Assembly (NCBI GenBank): GCA_035354435.1
Contig: DAOQAY010000059.1
Location: 1-16,177 of the forward strand
Reading direction: 5' to 3'
DNA: 16,177 bases
From: JAKLDO01 sp035354435
GTDB taxonomy: Bacteria > UBP6 > UBA1177
Shown: in pieces, positions 1 through 6,836 of the stretch
Layout: the number at the start of each line of letters is the position of its first letter
How positions within the stretch are numbered: the stretch's first letter is position 1
The notes under the pieces: generated by a model
Seen by the model: only the letters and a program-made list of their open reading frames with translations
Databases searched by the model: none
What the model was told of the DNA's origin: nothing
Translations under genes and position numbers: made by a program

Positions 1-32
1 CCGGCAATTGTACCGTCAGAATCTAACGCAAC

Positions 33-60
33 TTGATTTTATAGTCAAATGTCATAGAAT
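33..60 (+). promoter_or_regulatory. Possible sigma-70-type promoter for the FHA/LRR gene pair
   Basis: TTGATT at 33-38 and TAGAAT at 55-60 are separated by 16 bp, resembling a housekeeping -35/-10 pair. It lies about 30 bp upstream of the FHA-ATPase start at 92 and no sigma-54 -24/-12 element is seen here. The match is only moderate, and the window begins just upstream, so a more distant promoter cannot be excluded. Confidence 0.4.
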
Positions 61-91
61 CATTTGTCTGTGTAAAAAAATGAGGTAACCT

Positions 92-1498
92 ATGTATCTT
101 CTTATTTTCAGAGGCGGAAGACACCTTTTTTCGTTTTATATCAACAGTGCGAAAAAGAGAATTGTCATTGGCGGAGATGAGGGTGACATTCTTTTTCCTC
201 CCGAAATGAGAGGGCACGAAATGGTGATGCGAAAAGAGTTTAATTTCGACAAAAAGGAATATGCGTGGACGCTTTATCCGAATTCGGAAGGCTTTAAGCT
301 TAACGACAAAACCATTGCGGGCGGAGAAGTATTTGAAGGTGAAGATGTTTTTTCGATCGGTGATTTTTCGTTTTCGTTTTCGCTTATTTCGAATCTTTCG
401 GCATCTGCACCTGAAGAAAGTGCTAAAAAATTTGGTAACACTCTCGTAATGGATGAAGAAAAGACCGAATATAAAAATGTGGTCATAACCTATGGCGGAA
501 AGAGCAAGACTTTTTCCTTCAGGGATGGTCGAGAATTCAAAATAGGCAGGAAAAATACAGACATAGCAATAAGTTTTAATGAAGTTTCAAGCGAGCATCT
601 TCTATTTGTGATGAAAGAAAACGGTATTTATTTCTGGAATAAAGGCAAAAACGGGACATGGGTGAACGGTGTAAAAATTGAAAGCGGTGTGCTTGAAGAG
701 GGTAAATATTATTTTTCAATAGCCGGAAAGCACGATGTCTATATTTCCGTTAATAAGGAAAAGACCAGTGAATCCTTCTACATAGGAACACTTGCTCCTC
801 AGTTCGATCAGATTGAGAACTGGCTCAACCAGCCGGTACTTTTTGCAAATAACCCGATAGTGCTTCTGACAGGTGAAAGCGGTGTGGGCAAAGAAGTTTT
901 TGCCGAATTTGTTCACAAGACCAGTGGAAGAAAAGGGGCTTTTGTCACATACAATGCGGCAAGTATTCCTGAAACTCTTACCGAAAGTGAGCTTTTCGGA
1001 ACTGCAAAAGGCGGCTTTACCGGTGCCGAAGAAAGGGAAGGTGCTTTTCTTTCTGCTAACGGCGGAACACTTTTCCTTGATGAAATAGCGGAAATGCCGA
1101 TGAATCTTCAGTCAAAACTGCTGAGAGTCATTGAAGACTGGATGGTGCGGAAAGTCGGTGAAAGCGGACCGGGGAGAAAAGTTGATGTAACGCTGGTTCT
1201 TGCGACGAATAAAGATCTGGAAGTTGCAGTGAAAAACCAGACATTCAGAAAAGACCTTTATTACAGGCTTACCACTCTCCATCTGACTATTCCTCCGCTC
1301 CGTGAAAGGAAAGAAGATGTCATTCCGCTTTGCAGGCACATCCATTTTGCTCTTCGCGGCAAAGAGATGAAATTTGAAAAAACAGCCGAGAACAAGCTCG
1401 CCGCCTATGACTGGCCGGGAAATGTAAGAGAACTGAAAAGCGTTATAACCCGTTTTGCATATTCAGGAAGAGATACCTTCACCACCAAGGATTTCTGA
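92..1498 (+). CDS. Double-FHA sigma-54 activator-type AAA+ ATPase lacking a DNA-binding domain
   Basis: This 468-residue protein has two N-terminal FHA modules. The first (about 1-105) is degenerate; the second (about 130-220) is classical, with GREFKIGR, SSEH and NGTWVNG, so it should bind phosphothreonine peptides. An AAA+ sigma-54-interaction domain follows: Walker A GESGVGKE (261-268), a GGFTGA variant of the GAFTGA sigma-54 contact loop (307-312), Walker B GGTLFLDE (324-331), the RKDLYYRL arginine region (386-393) and WPGNVREL (441-448). It ends about 20 residues after the last motif, so the usual C-terminal Fis-type helix-turn-helix is absent. It probably activates sigma-54 polymerase from solution or through a partner, under Ser/Thr-kinase control (inference; no kinase is in the window). 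The start at 92 has GAGGT at 82-86. The LRR lipoprotein gene follows 13 nt downstream. Confidence 0.88.
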   Translation: MYLLIFRGGRHLFSFYINSAKKRIVIGGDEGDILFPPEMRGHEMVMRKEFNFDKKEYAWTLYPNSEGFKLNDKTIAGGEVFEGEDVFSIGDFSFSFSLISNLSASAPEESAKKFGNTLVMDEEKTEYKNVVITYGGKSKTFSFRDGREFKIGRKNTDIAISFNEVSSEHLLFVMKENGIYFWNKGKNGTWVNGVKIESGVLEEGKYYFSIAGKHDVYISVNKEKTSESFYIGTLAPQFDQIENWLNQPVLFANNPIVLLTGESGVGKEVFAEFVHKTSGRKGAFVTYNAASIPETLTESELFGTAKGGFTGAEEREGAFLSANGGTLFLDEIAEMPMNLQSKLLRVIEDWMVRKVGESGPGRKVDVTLVLATNKDLEVAVKNQTFRKDLYYRLTTLHLTIPPLRERKEDVIPLCRHIHFALRGKEMKFEKTAENKLAAYDWPGNVRELKSVITRFAYSGRDTFTTKDF

Positions 1499-1511
1499 TC
1501 AGGAGATAATT

Positions 1512-2474
1512 ATGTCGAAAATTATGTTTTTCATTGTTCTGGCGATGTTTTCATTTTCCATTTTAAGTTGCAGTAAACCTGCTGAGAAAGTGGAAATAGT
1601 TCCAAAAGTTGAAGAAAAACCGAAAGTTGACTGTTCAATGTTCATTCCGCCATGGAAAGATGAATTCTGGGAAAGCTGGGGAAAGGCTCATCCGGACGAG
1701 TTTGAACAATGGTATACTGAAATAATCCCTAAAATGTCCAAAATCACAGAAGAAGATATTAAGTCATGCAGTCATCTGGATAATGTTTTTATCGGTTTTT
1801 CCAAAATAAATTCACTTAATGTCTTTTCACAGATGAAACAACTCAGGAAGCTTGACATGAGATTCTGCCCTGATATTAATGACTTAACACCATTGAAAAA
1901 TCTTGAAAATCTTGAATTTCTTAGTATCTGGAAAACCGGTGTGACCGACCTGAATCCGATAGCGGATCTGCCGAAACTCAAGGTAATTGATGCCAAAATG
2001 ACAGAGATTTCAGATGTTTCAATGCTTAACAAAATGAAATCGCTGGAATCAATAGATCTTCTTCAGACAAAAGTGAGTGACATTTCAGTTTATAAAGATA
2101 TGAAAACGATCAAAGAAGTTCTTCTCTGTTCAACGGCAGTAACTGATATTTCAATGGTTTATCCAATTGCAGAGCAAATCACCTATCTTGATCTTTGCAA
2201 TACAAAATTCAGTGATTTCAAAGTGTTGAAAAAATTCAAAAATCTTGAAAGACTTAAACTTTGGGGACTTCCGATAAAAGATGCAGCACTATTTTCAGGA
2301 ATGGAAAATTTATATGAACTTGACCTCTGGAAAACGCAGATCTCAGATCTGAAACCTCTTTTCAAACTTAAAAAATTAAAGAAGCTTGTTATTATTGATC
2401 TTAAAGTTAACCAGAAACATCTGGATGAAATCAGAAAGAATAATCCCGGAATTGAAATAATCGAGAGTCTGTAA
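1512..2474 (+). CDS. Leucine-rich-repeat lipoprotein
   Basis: This 320-residue predicted lipoprotein starts at 1512, chosen because AGGAG lies at 1501-1505 and because it gives a clean signal peptide with lipobox ILSC (Cys20). An in-frame ATG at 1455 would overlap the upstream gene and bury the signal. A Lys/Glu/Pro linker (about 21-40) and an aromatic-rich segment (about 46-72) precede roughly eight or nine LRRs of about 22-23 residues (about 88-295), of the LxxLxLxxTxISDLxPL type seen in internalin-like proteins. Such repeats form a curved protein-binding surface; the partner is unknown. No catalytic domain is visible. It is probably cotranscribed with the FHA ATPase and exposed on a membrane, so it may be an envelope component of whatever that regulator controls (inference). 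Confidence 0.85.
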   Translation: MSKIMFFIVLAMFSFSILSCSKPAEKVEIVPKVEEKPKVDCSMFIPPWKDEFWESWGKAHPDEFEQWYTEIIPKMSKITEEDIKSCSHLDNVFIGFSKINSLNVFSQMKQLRKLDMRFCPDINDLTPLKNLENLEFLSIWKTGVTDLNPIADLPKLKVIDAKMTEISDVSMLNKMKSLESIDLLQTKVSDISVYKDMKTIKEVLLCSTAVTDISMVYPIAEQITYLDLCNTKFSDFKVLKKFKNLERLKLWGLPIKDAALFSGMENLYELDLWKTQISDLKPLFKLKKLKKLVIIDLKVNQKHLDEIRKNNPGIEIIESL

Positions 2475-2479
2475 TTTTA

Positions 2480-2566
2480 TCAGCAGAGAGTCTTTCCGCA
2501 GCAGTACTGACATGCATTGTTGTTCTGTGTTTCGTTCTTTGTAGCTTTTTTGATCTCAGGTTTCAT
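2480..2566 (-). CDS. Candidate RiPP precursor peptide, Cys-rich C-terminus
   Basis: This 28-codon ORF lies on the minus strand directly downstream of the radical SAM/SPASM gene. It starts with ATG (2566-2564), preceded at 5-nt spacing by a perfect GGAGG, and ends in TGA followed by TAA. The first 18 residues are polar, rich in Lys, Asn and Glu and free of Cys, like a leader. The last 10 are CQYCCGKTLC, a CX2CCX4C core ending in Cys. Position next to an RRE-like maturase, the strong ribosome-binding site and the leader/core split all fit a post-translationally modified peptide such as a thioether-crosslinked ranthi- or sactipeptide. I do not recognise a named precursor family. Its stop is 5 bp from the stop of the convergent LRR gene. 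The main doubt is its very short length. Confidence 0.66.
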   Translation of the reverse strand: MKPEIKKATKNETQNNNACQYCCGKTLC

Positions 2567-2570
2567 AATT

Positions 2571-2576
2571 TCCTCC
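2571..2576 (-). promoter_or_regulatory. Strong Shine-Dalgarno for the Cys-rich peptide
   Basis: On the minus strand the bases read GGAGGA, followed by AATT and the ATG at 2566. This near-ideal site, in the short gap after the radical SAM stop, is the main evidence that the 28-codon ORF is translated. Confidence 0.7.
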
Positions 2577-2604
2577 ATTTAAAAAAAACAAGCGCAAGAA
2601 GATT

Positions 2605-3906
2605 TTAATCCTTATTGCCTGATTTATCAAGAGATTGCAGTAAAATTTCTTGTTTTAGTTTCGCGTGTTTGCAATCATTGGCAGAATGTTCAATGATTTT
2701 AAGCTGTTCTTTAAATGCAGAGCCCGCACATCTGTTGCAGAGACTCTTTAATTCGCATTCCGGACAGTCGATCAGATCTTTGAATTTAACTTGTCTTATC
2801 CTTTTTAACACATCAGAATCGTTCCAGATATCTGAAAAACGGTTGTTTTTAATATTTCCAGCTGGAATTCTAAGTTCAAGACATGGGAAAACTGTTCCTG
2901 CCGGGTTTAAAGAAACAAGAGATCTTGCTGCATTGCAGGGCGCATCTTCCGGCATTTTTCCTGAAAGTCTGGGTTTTCCCTGATCACCTGTTTTTGAAAG
3001 ACAGAGAATAATTTCGTCATCAGAAATATTGAGTTTTATTGGAGCTTTATCCCCGTTTCTTTTTCTGAACATTTCATAGTTGAAAACATAGTTTATTTTT
3101 TCATTCTCAAGAAAATTAACAATATCATCAAAAAATTCAATATTATTAAGATTTATTATTACAGCTGCCTGAACATAAACTCCAAGTTCTTTCATAAATC
3201 TGAGAGTGTTCAAGGTTGTTTCAAATGATCCTGCTACACCGGTAAATCTGTCATGAACTTCACTGTTATGGCCGTGAATTGATGTCTGAAAGCTCATTAT
3301 TCCAAGCTTTGATATCCGTTCAAGAAGCTTAAGATCACTTTTAAATCCTGAACTCATTATTGAGACGGCAATTCGATTTTTCCTTGCATAGTTGAATATT
3401 TTTTCGAAATCTTTGTGAAGCAGAGGGTCTCCACCTGTAAAAACAAGATAAAGTCCGCCCAGCTTTCTAAAATCGTCAATGAATTCAGTATATTTATCAA
3501 ACTTCAATTCTTGTTTCTGAGTCACTTCAGATCTGTCGATGTAGCAGTGACTGCATTTAACTGGACACCTGTATGTAAGTTCGATTAAAGCGCTGATTGG
3601 AATTAAATTTTTCGAAGCAAAATCAGTAAGTTCATTCCAGACCGAGCTTTCAATTCCTGTCCTGTTTCCTATCTCATTTTGTTCAGGATTTTCTGTTTCA
3701 TTATCATCGAATACAATGCCGGCGGCAATGAGATCATCAATAAATTCCAGTTCTTCTGCGGAAAGATCGGAAACTTCTGATTCTATTTTTTTTATGATAT
3801 CGCTGGCCGAGCTGTTAAGTTTATAATCGTTGCCGTCTGCGTGGTTCAATATTACACAGAAACCTTCGTAAAACTGATAGCTGATCTTTTTCCCAATTCT
3901 GAGCAT
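2605..3906 (-). CDS. Radical SAM/SPASM peptide maturase with N-terminal PqqD-like (RRE) domain
   Basis: This 433-residue enzyme has a PqqD/RRE-like N-terminus (about 1-70; YKLNSSASDIIKKI and a helical tail ending LIAAGIVF), which in this class binds the leader of a precursor peptide. The radical SAM core (about 105-290) has CPVKCSHC (Cys114, 118, 121; the CX3CX2C cluster site) and FTGGDPLL (156-163), the GGEP-like SAM-binding motif. A SPASM domain follows with Cys324, G337-X4-Cys342, CX2CX5CX2C (381, 384, 390, 393) and Cys412, enough for auxiliary [4Fe-4S] clusters. Known relatives install thioether or C-C crosslinks in ribosomal peptides. The likely substrate is the 28-residue Cys-rich peptide encoded about 40 nt downstream. 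The ATG at 3906 is preceded by GAAGGTG. No protease or exporter gene sits beside it, so maturation may be completed elsewhere. Confidence 0.9.
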   Translation of the reverse strand: MLRIGKKISYQFYEGFCVILNHADGNDYKLNSSASDIIKKIESEVSDLSAEELEFIDDLIAAGIVFDDNETENPEQNEIGNRTGIESSVWNELTDFASKNLIPISALIELTYRCPVKCSHCYIDRSEVTQKQELKFDKYTEFIDDFRKLGGLYLVFTGGDPLLHKDFEKIFNYARKNRIAVSIMSSGFKSDLKLLERISKLGIMSFQTSIHGHNSEVHDRFTGVAGSFETTLNTLRFMKELGVYVQAAVIINLNNIEFFDDIVNFLENEKINYVFNYEMFRKRNGDKAPIKLNISDDEIILCLSKTGDQGKPRLSGKMPEDAPCNAARSLVSLNPAGTVFPCLELRIPAGNIKNNRFSDIWNDSDVLKRIRQVKFKDLIDCPECELKSLCNRCAGSAFKEQLKIIEHSANDCKHAKLKQEILLQSLDKSGNKD

Positions 3907-3932
3907 GTTTTCACCTTCGTTAAAGCAAATGA

Positions 3933-3961
3933 ATTAGAATACTTTTTAACAGGGATGTCAA
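3933..3961 (-). promoter_or_regulatory. Near-consensus sigma-70 promoter for the radical SAM/peptide unit
   Basis: On the minus strand TTGACA (3961-3956) and TCTAAT (3938-3933) are 17 bp apart, matching 11 of 12 consensus bases at ideal spacing. Transcription would begin near 3926, about 20 bases before the start codon at 3906. This implies fairly strong expression by the housekeeping sigma factor, unlike the sigma-54 promoter at 6387. Confidence 0.72.
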
Positions 3962-4022
3962 CTCTGGATTTTTAAGTTGTAATCTGATATACCTTCAAAG
4001 TGATTTTTTATAGGATTTTCAA

Positions 4023-5381
4023 ATGATGGGAAGATCGCAGAATATTTCATACGAATCTATTCTTGAAAGTATTTCCGATGGTGTTTTTACTGTAGATCTG
4101 AACTGGAAAGTCACTTTTTTTAATAGCGCCGCAGAAAGAATAACAGGGATTTCAAGAAATGATGCGACAGGTAAATACTGTTCAGAAGTATTCAGGTCAA
4201 GCATGTGCGAAACTGCTTGTGCTTTAAGAAAGACATTGAGAAGTGGAAAACCCGTAATAAATAAAGAATGTTTTATCATTGATGTAAAAGGGCGGGAAAT
4301 ACCTGTGAGTGTCTCTACCGCAGTTCTATACGACCACTCAGGCAGAATAATCGGCGGTGCTGAAACTTTCAGGGACCTTAGTGAAATAGAGGCTCTGAGG
4401 AAAGAGCTTTCAGCTAAATACAGCTCAGGAGATATCATTACCAACTCTTCATGCATGAAGGCTGTACTGGAACTTATTCCTGCGGTTGCGGCAAGCACAA
4501 CGACCTTGTTAATAGAAGGAGAAACCGGCACAGGAAAAGAACTTTACGCAAGAGCGGTCCACAATATGAGTGATAGAGGGCATGAGCCGTTCTATGCAAT
4601 AAATTGCAGCGCTTTTCCTGAAACACTTCTTGAAAGTGAGCTTTTCGGATATAAAAAAGGAGCATTCACCGGAGCCGTTAAGGATAAGCAGGGATGGTTT
4701 GCAATTGCAGGCAAAAGTACTTTGTTCCTTGACGAAATAGGTGAACTTTCTCCGACTATTCAGGTCAAACTGCTGAGAGTTCTGCAGGAGCATTCGTTCG
4801 AGCCGGTCGGATCGACAAAGTCTGAAAAAACGGGTGCCAGAATAATCGCTGCGACGAATAAAAATTTAAAAGAGCTTGTCAAGGAAGGCAGGTTCAGGGA
4901 AGATCTATACTACAGGATCAATGTTATAAAAGTCGATCTTCCACCGCTGAGAAAAAGAATATCAGATGTTCATATTCTTGCCATGCATTTTCTCGATAAA
5001 TTCAATATAAAACTTAAAAAGTCGGTTTCAGGGTTTTCTTCAAATGCACTTTCAATGCTTATGTCCCATGGCTGGCCGGGAAATGTCAGAGAGCTCGAAA
5101 ATGTCATTGAAAGAGCTGTGGTCTTAAGCAGCGGCGGACGGATAACACCTGATCTTCTTCCATCCGAATTTGTTGAAGCAAAAGATGAAAAACCTGCCAC
5201 AGGCAAACTTGATTCAGTTAAAAAGTATGCTCAGATCAGTTTCATAGAAAATATTCTTAAAGAAAATAATTATAGTGTTCCTAAAACCGCAAAAGCTCTC
5301 GGAGTGCACAAAACAACTCTTTACCGTATCATAAAAAAATATGGAATGAGCCGTCCTGACAAGATCAGGAAAGTTTTGTAA
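4023..5381 (+). CDS. PAS / AAA+ / Fis sigma-54-dependent transcriptional activator with Cys-rich PAS
   Basis: This 452-residue enhancer-binding protein has a PAS domain (about 8-120), an AAA+ sigma-54-interaction domain (about 140-365) and a Fis-type helix-turn-helix (about 403-440, AKALGVHKTTLYRII). Walker A is GETGTGKE (166-173), the sigma-54 contact loop is an intact GAFTGA (213-218), Walker B is STLFLDEIGE (232-241), and WPGNVRELEN is at 351-360. The PAS carries Cys53, Cys62, Cys66 and Cys83; a CX8CX3C pattern in PAS-sigma-54 activators suggests redox or Fe-S/metal sensing, but a cofactor is not shown. There is no receiver domain, so the signal is probably sensed directly. AGGA at 4012-4015 fits ATG 4023, with 4026 as an alternative. 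The GTCGCA dyads and -24/-12 promoter at 6262-6402 are the obvious target (inference). Its 3' end overlaps mrp by 17 bp. Confidence 0.93.
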   Translation: MMGRSQNISYESILESISDGVFTVDLNWKVTFFNSAAERITGISRNDATGKYCSEVFRSSMCETACALRKTLRSGKPVINKECFIIDVKGREIPVSVSTAVLYDHSGRIIGGAETFRDLSEIEALRKELSAKYSSGDIITNSSCMKAVLELIPAVAASTTTLLIEGETGTGKELYARAVHNMSDRGHEPFYAINCSAFPETLLESELFGYKKGAFTGAVKDKQGWFAIAGKSTLFLDEIGELSPTIQVKLLRVLQEHSFEPVGSTKSEKTGARIIAATNKNLKELVKEGRFREDLYYRINVIKVDLPPLRKRISDVHILAMHFLDKFNIKLKKSVSGFSSNALSMLMSHGWPGNVRELENVIERAVVLSSGGRITPDLLPSEFVEAKDEKPATGKLDSVKKYAQISFIENILKENNYSVPKTAKALGVHKTTLYRIIKKYGMSRPDKIRKVL

Positions 5382-6189
5382 GGATTTTCTCGCCGATCTT
5401 TTCGAATTCGATCCCGGCAGGTGTTTTCCCATAAAATGGAACAAAAAATCCACCCTTATCTCCGCATTCGCTTACAAGCGGTTCAATAGGGATTTCGCCG
5501 AGAATTTCAGTGTTGTGATCTTCTGCCATCTGAGCAACGTCGCCCTTTTTGAAGATTTCGCTCTTCTGTCCGCAGTGAGGACACACAAAATGGCTCATGT
5601 TCACGACTATTCCGAGGTTCCTGAACCCGAGATTATTTGCAAAGGAAAGAGATTTCCTGACATCGCTTATTGCCACTTCCTGAGGAGTTGTGACGATGAT
5701 AGCATTCGCATTTTTACTGTTGAGGAACTGTGCAATGGTCAGAGGCTCATCGCCTGTTCCGGGAGGGGAGTCAATTATGAGAAAATCAAGCTCACCCCAC
5801 TGGACATCGCAGAAAAACTGCTTTATCGCTGCAACCTTCATCGGACCTCTCCAGATTACAGGACTGTCGATAGAATCAAGGAAAAGTCCTATGCTTACAG
5901 CGTGAAAACTGTCAGTTATTCTTTCAGGCAGCATTTTTCCGGAGCTGTCAGACTGAAGTTTTCTATTTTCGATCCCCAGAAGTTTCGGAACGCTCGGACC
6001 GTGGAAATCAATATCCATAATGCCGACATTTTTGCCCTGCATGGCAAGATAAAATGAAAGATTTACAGCAACACTGCTTTTGCCGACTCCTCCTTTGCCG
6101 CTCATGACAACAATAATGTTTCTGATCTTTGAAACGGATTCTTTGAACCGTTTTTCCTCGTCTTCATTTGTGAAAAGTGAAAATGACAT
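5365..6189 (-). CDS. mrp: Mrp/ApbC/NBP35-family Fe-S cluster carrier ATPase
   Basis: This 274-residue P-loop ATPase has the deviant Walker A GKGGVGKS (31-38), DIDFHGPS (59-66), IDSPPGTGDEP (139-149) and CPHC (203-206), the CXXC pair that in ApbC/Nbp35 homodimers holds a bridging [4Fe-4S] cluster. Family members load clusters onto apo-proteins in the cytosol. The short N-terminus lacks the MIP18-like domain of longer Mrp proteins. An excellent AGGAGG sits 7 nt before ATG 6189. It is transcribed away from the MinD/NifX operon and shares its 240-bp upstream region, so it may be co-regulated. Its stop lies inside the end of the PAS activator gene, with convergent 3' ends overlapping by 17 bp. The family call is firm; the client protein is unknown. 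Confidence 0.93.
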   Translation of the reverse strand: MSFSLFTNEDEEKRFKESVSKIRNIIVVMSGKGGVGKSSVAVNLSFYLAMQGKNVGIMDIDFHGPSVPKLLGIENRKLQSDSSGKMLPERITDSFHAVSIGLFLDSIDSPVIWRGPMKVAAIKQFFCDVQWGELDFLIIDSPPGTGDEPLTIAQFLNSKNANAIIVTTPQEVAISDVRKSLSFANNLGFRNLGIVVNMSHFVCPHCGQKSEIFKKGDVAQMAEDHNTEILGEIPIEPLVSECGDKGGFFVPFYGKTPAGIEFEKIGEKILTKLS

Positions 6190-6261
6190 ATTTCAACCTC
6201 CTGAAAAAAATCACAGATGACACTAACTCCCGATTTTCTTATTTTCAAGTTTTTTAATTCA

Positions 6262-6301
6262 GTCGCAACAGTGCTACAAGTTGGTCGCATTAAGTTGCGA
6301 C
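6262..6301. promoter_or_regulatory. GTCGCA repeats and dyad: likely upstream activator site
   Basis: GTCGCA occurs at 6262-6267 and 6284-6289, exactly 22 bp (two helical turns) apart. The second copy pairs with TGCGAC at 6296-6301 to make a perfect 6-6-6 dyad, GTCGCATTAAGTTGCGAC. GTCGCAAC (6262-6269) and GTTGCGAC (6294-6301) also form 8-bp inverted arms. The centre is about 120 bp before the predicted start of the sigma-54 transcript, the usual place for an enhancer-binding activator. The Fis-type regulator encoded at 4023 is the nearest candidate. It could also affect mrp, which starts about 70 bp to the other side. Confidence 0.6.
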
Positions 6302-6386
6302 ATTGCAACTATTCAGGTTGTGTCTTCAAATTTAGAATTGTGATAATAACAAGCAAATACAAGATGTTGGATCGGAAATTGTTTTC

Positions 6387-6402
6387 GGGCACACTAATTG
6401 CA
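6387..6402 (+). promoter_or_regulatory. Sigma-54 (-24/-12) promoter of the NifX/MinD operon
   Basis: The bases GGGCACACTAATTGCA match the TGGCAC-N5-TTGCA consensus at all conserved positions but the first, with GG (6388-6389) and GC (6400-6401) exactly 10 bp apart. Transcription should start near 6413, leaving a short leader that contains GGAGG at 6421-6425 and ATG at 6430. Dyad sites upstream and an intact GAFTGA activator next door support function. Confidence 0.78.
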
Positions 6403-6429
6403 AACTGTGGGCTGTTTTCTGGAGGTTTA

Positions 6430-6819
6430 ATGAAAGTTCTTATCACTGTCTGGAACGGCAGGGTTTCTCCGGTTTTTGATGTTGCCAAAGATGCTTTGCT
6501 TGTAGAAATAGAAGAAAAAAAAGTCCTTTCGCAAAAAACTGTTACGCTGGGTTCAGGATGTAACATGGATAAAGTGTCTGTTCTCCTGAAAGAAAGGATC
6601 GATGTTCTTGTCTGCGGGGCAGTTTCCAGAAGAGTTGAAGTCGACCTGATGGAAAAAGGTGTTTTTGTTTATTCTTTCATTTCAGGTGAAACTGGAGAAA
6701 TTATAAACGCATTACTTGAAAACCGTCTTTCGGCAATGAATTTCGCAATGCCGGGTTGCAGACTGGGAAGAAAAATGGGAAAATATAAAAAAAGAAGAGT
6801 TTTCAATAATGATAATTAA
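6430..6819 (+). CDS. Dinitrogenase iron-molybdenum cofactor (NifX/NifB-C-terminal-like) family protein 1
   Basis: This 129-residue single-domain protein begins MKVLITVWNGRVSPVFDVA, the family N-terminus. It continues with a Cys at 44, VCGAVSRR (Cys62), and ends in MPGC (107-110) plus a basic tail (RLGRKMGKYKKRR). Relatives bind FeMo-co, its precursors or other Fe-S clusters, and many occur outside nitrogen fixation. No nif structural gene is present here, so a role in nitrogenase is not supported. The start at 6430 is chosen because GGAGG lies at 6421-6425 and the sigma-54 promoter ends at 6402; an in-frame ATG at 6217 would place that promoter inside the gene. First gene of the proposed operon, 17 nt before the reductase gene. 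Confidence 0.85.
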   Translation: MKVLITVWNGRVSPVFDVAKDALLVEIEEKKVLSQKTVTLGSGCNMDKVSVLLKERIDVLVCGAVSRRVEVDLMEKGVFVYSFISGETGEIINALLENRLSAMNFAMPGCRLGRKMGKYKKRRVFNNDN

Positions 6820-6836
6820 TTTAATGAGGAAAAAAA

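Noticed and set aside
2465..2482. UGA of the Cys-rich peptide read as selenocysteine (TGA TAA), giving a C-terminal Cys-Sec
   Set aside because: No SECIS-like hairpin is apparent in the bases after the TGA, and tandem stops are common; a normal stop is simpler.
2475..2604. Bidirectional intrinsic terminator between the LRR gene and the radical SAM unit
   Set aside because: No stem of convincing length followed by a T-run was found; the space is taken by the short Cys-rich ORF.
4019..4531. 170-codon minus-strand open frame opposite the PAS activator
   Set aside because: Antisense to an unmistakable PAS/AAA+ gene, with no ribosome-binding site or recognisable domain.
5515..6057. 180-codon plus-strand open frame opposite mrp
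   Set aside because: Antisense to conserved Mrp motifs; its translation shows no domain and it lacks a Shine-Dalgarno.
6217..6429. N-terminal extension of the first NifX-like gene from ATG 6217
   Set aside because: It would place the -24/-12 promoter and dyad inside the coding region and lacks family similarity; GGAGG supports ATG 6430.
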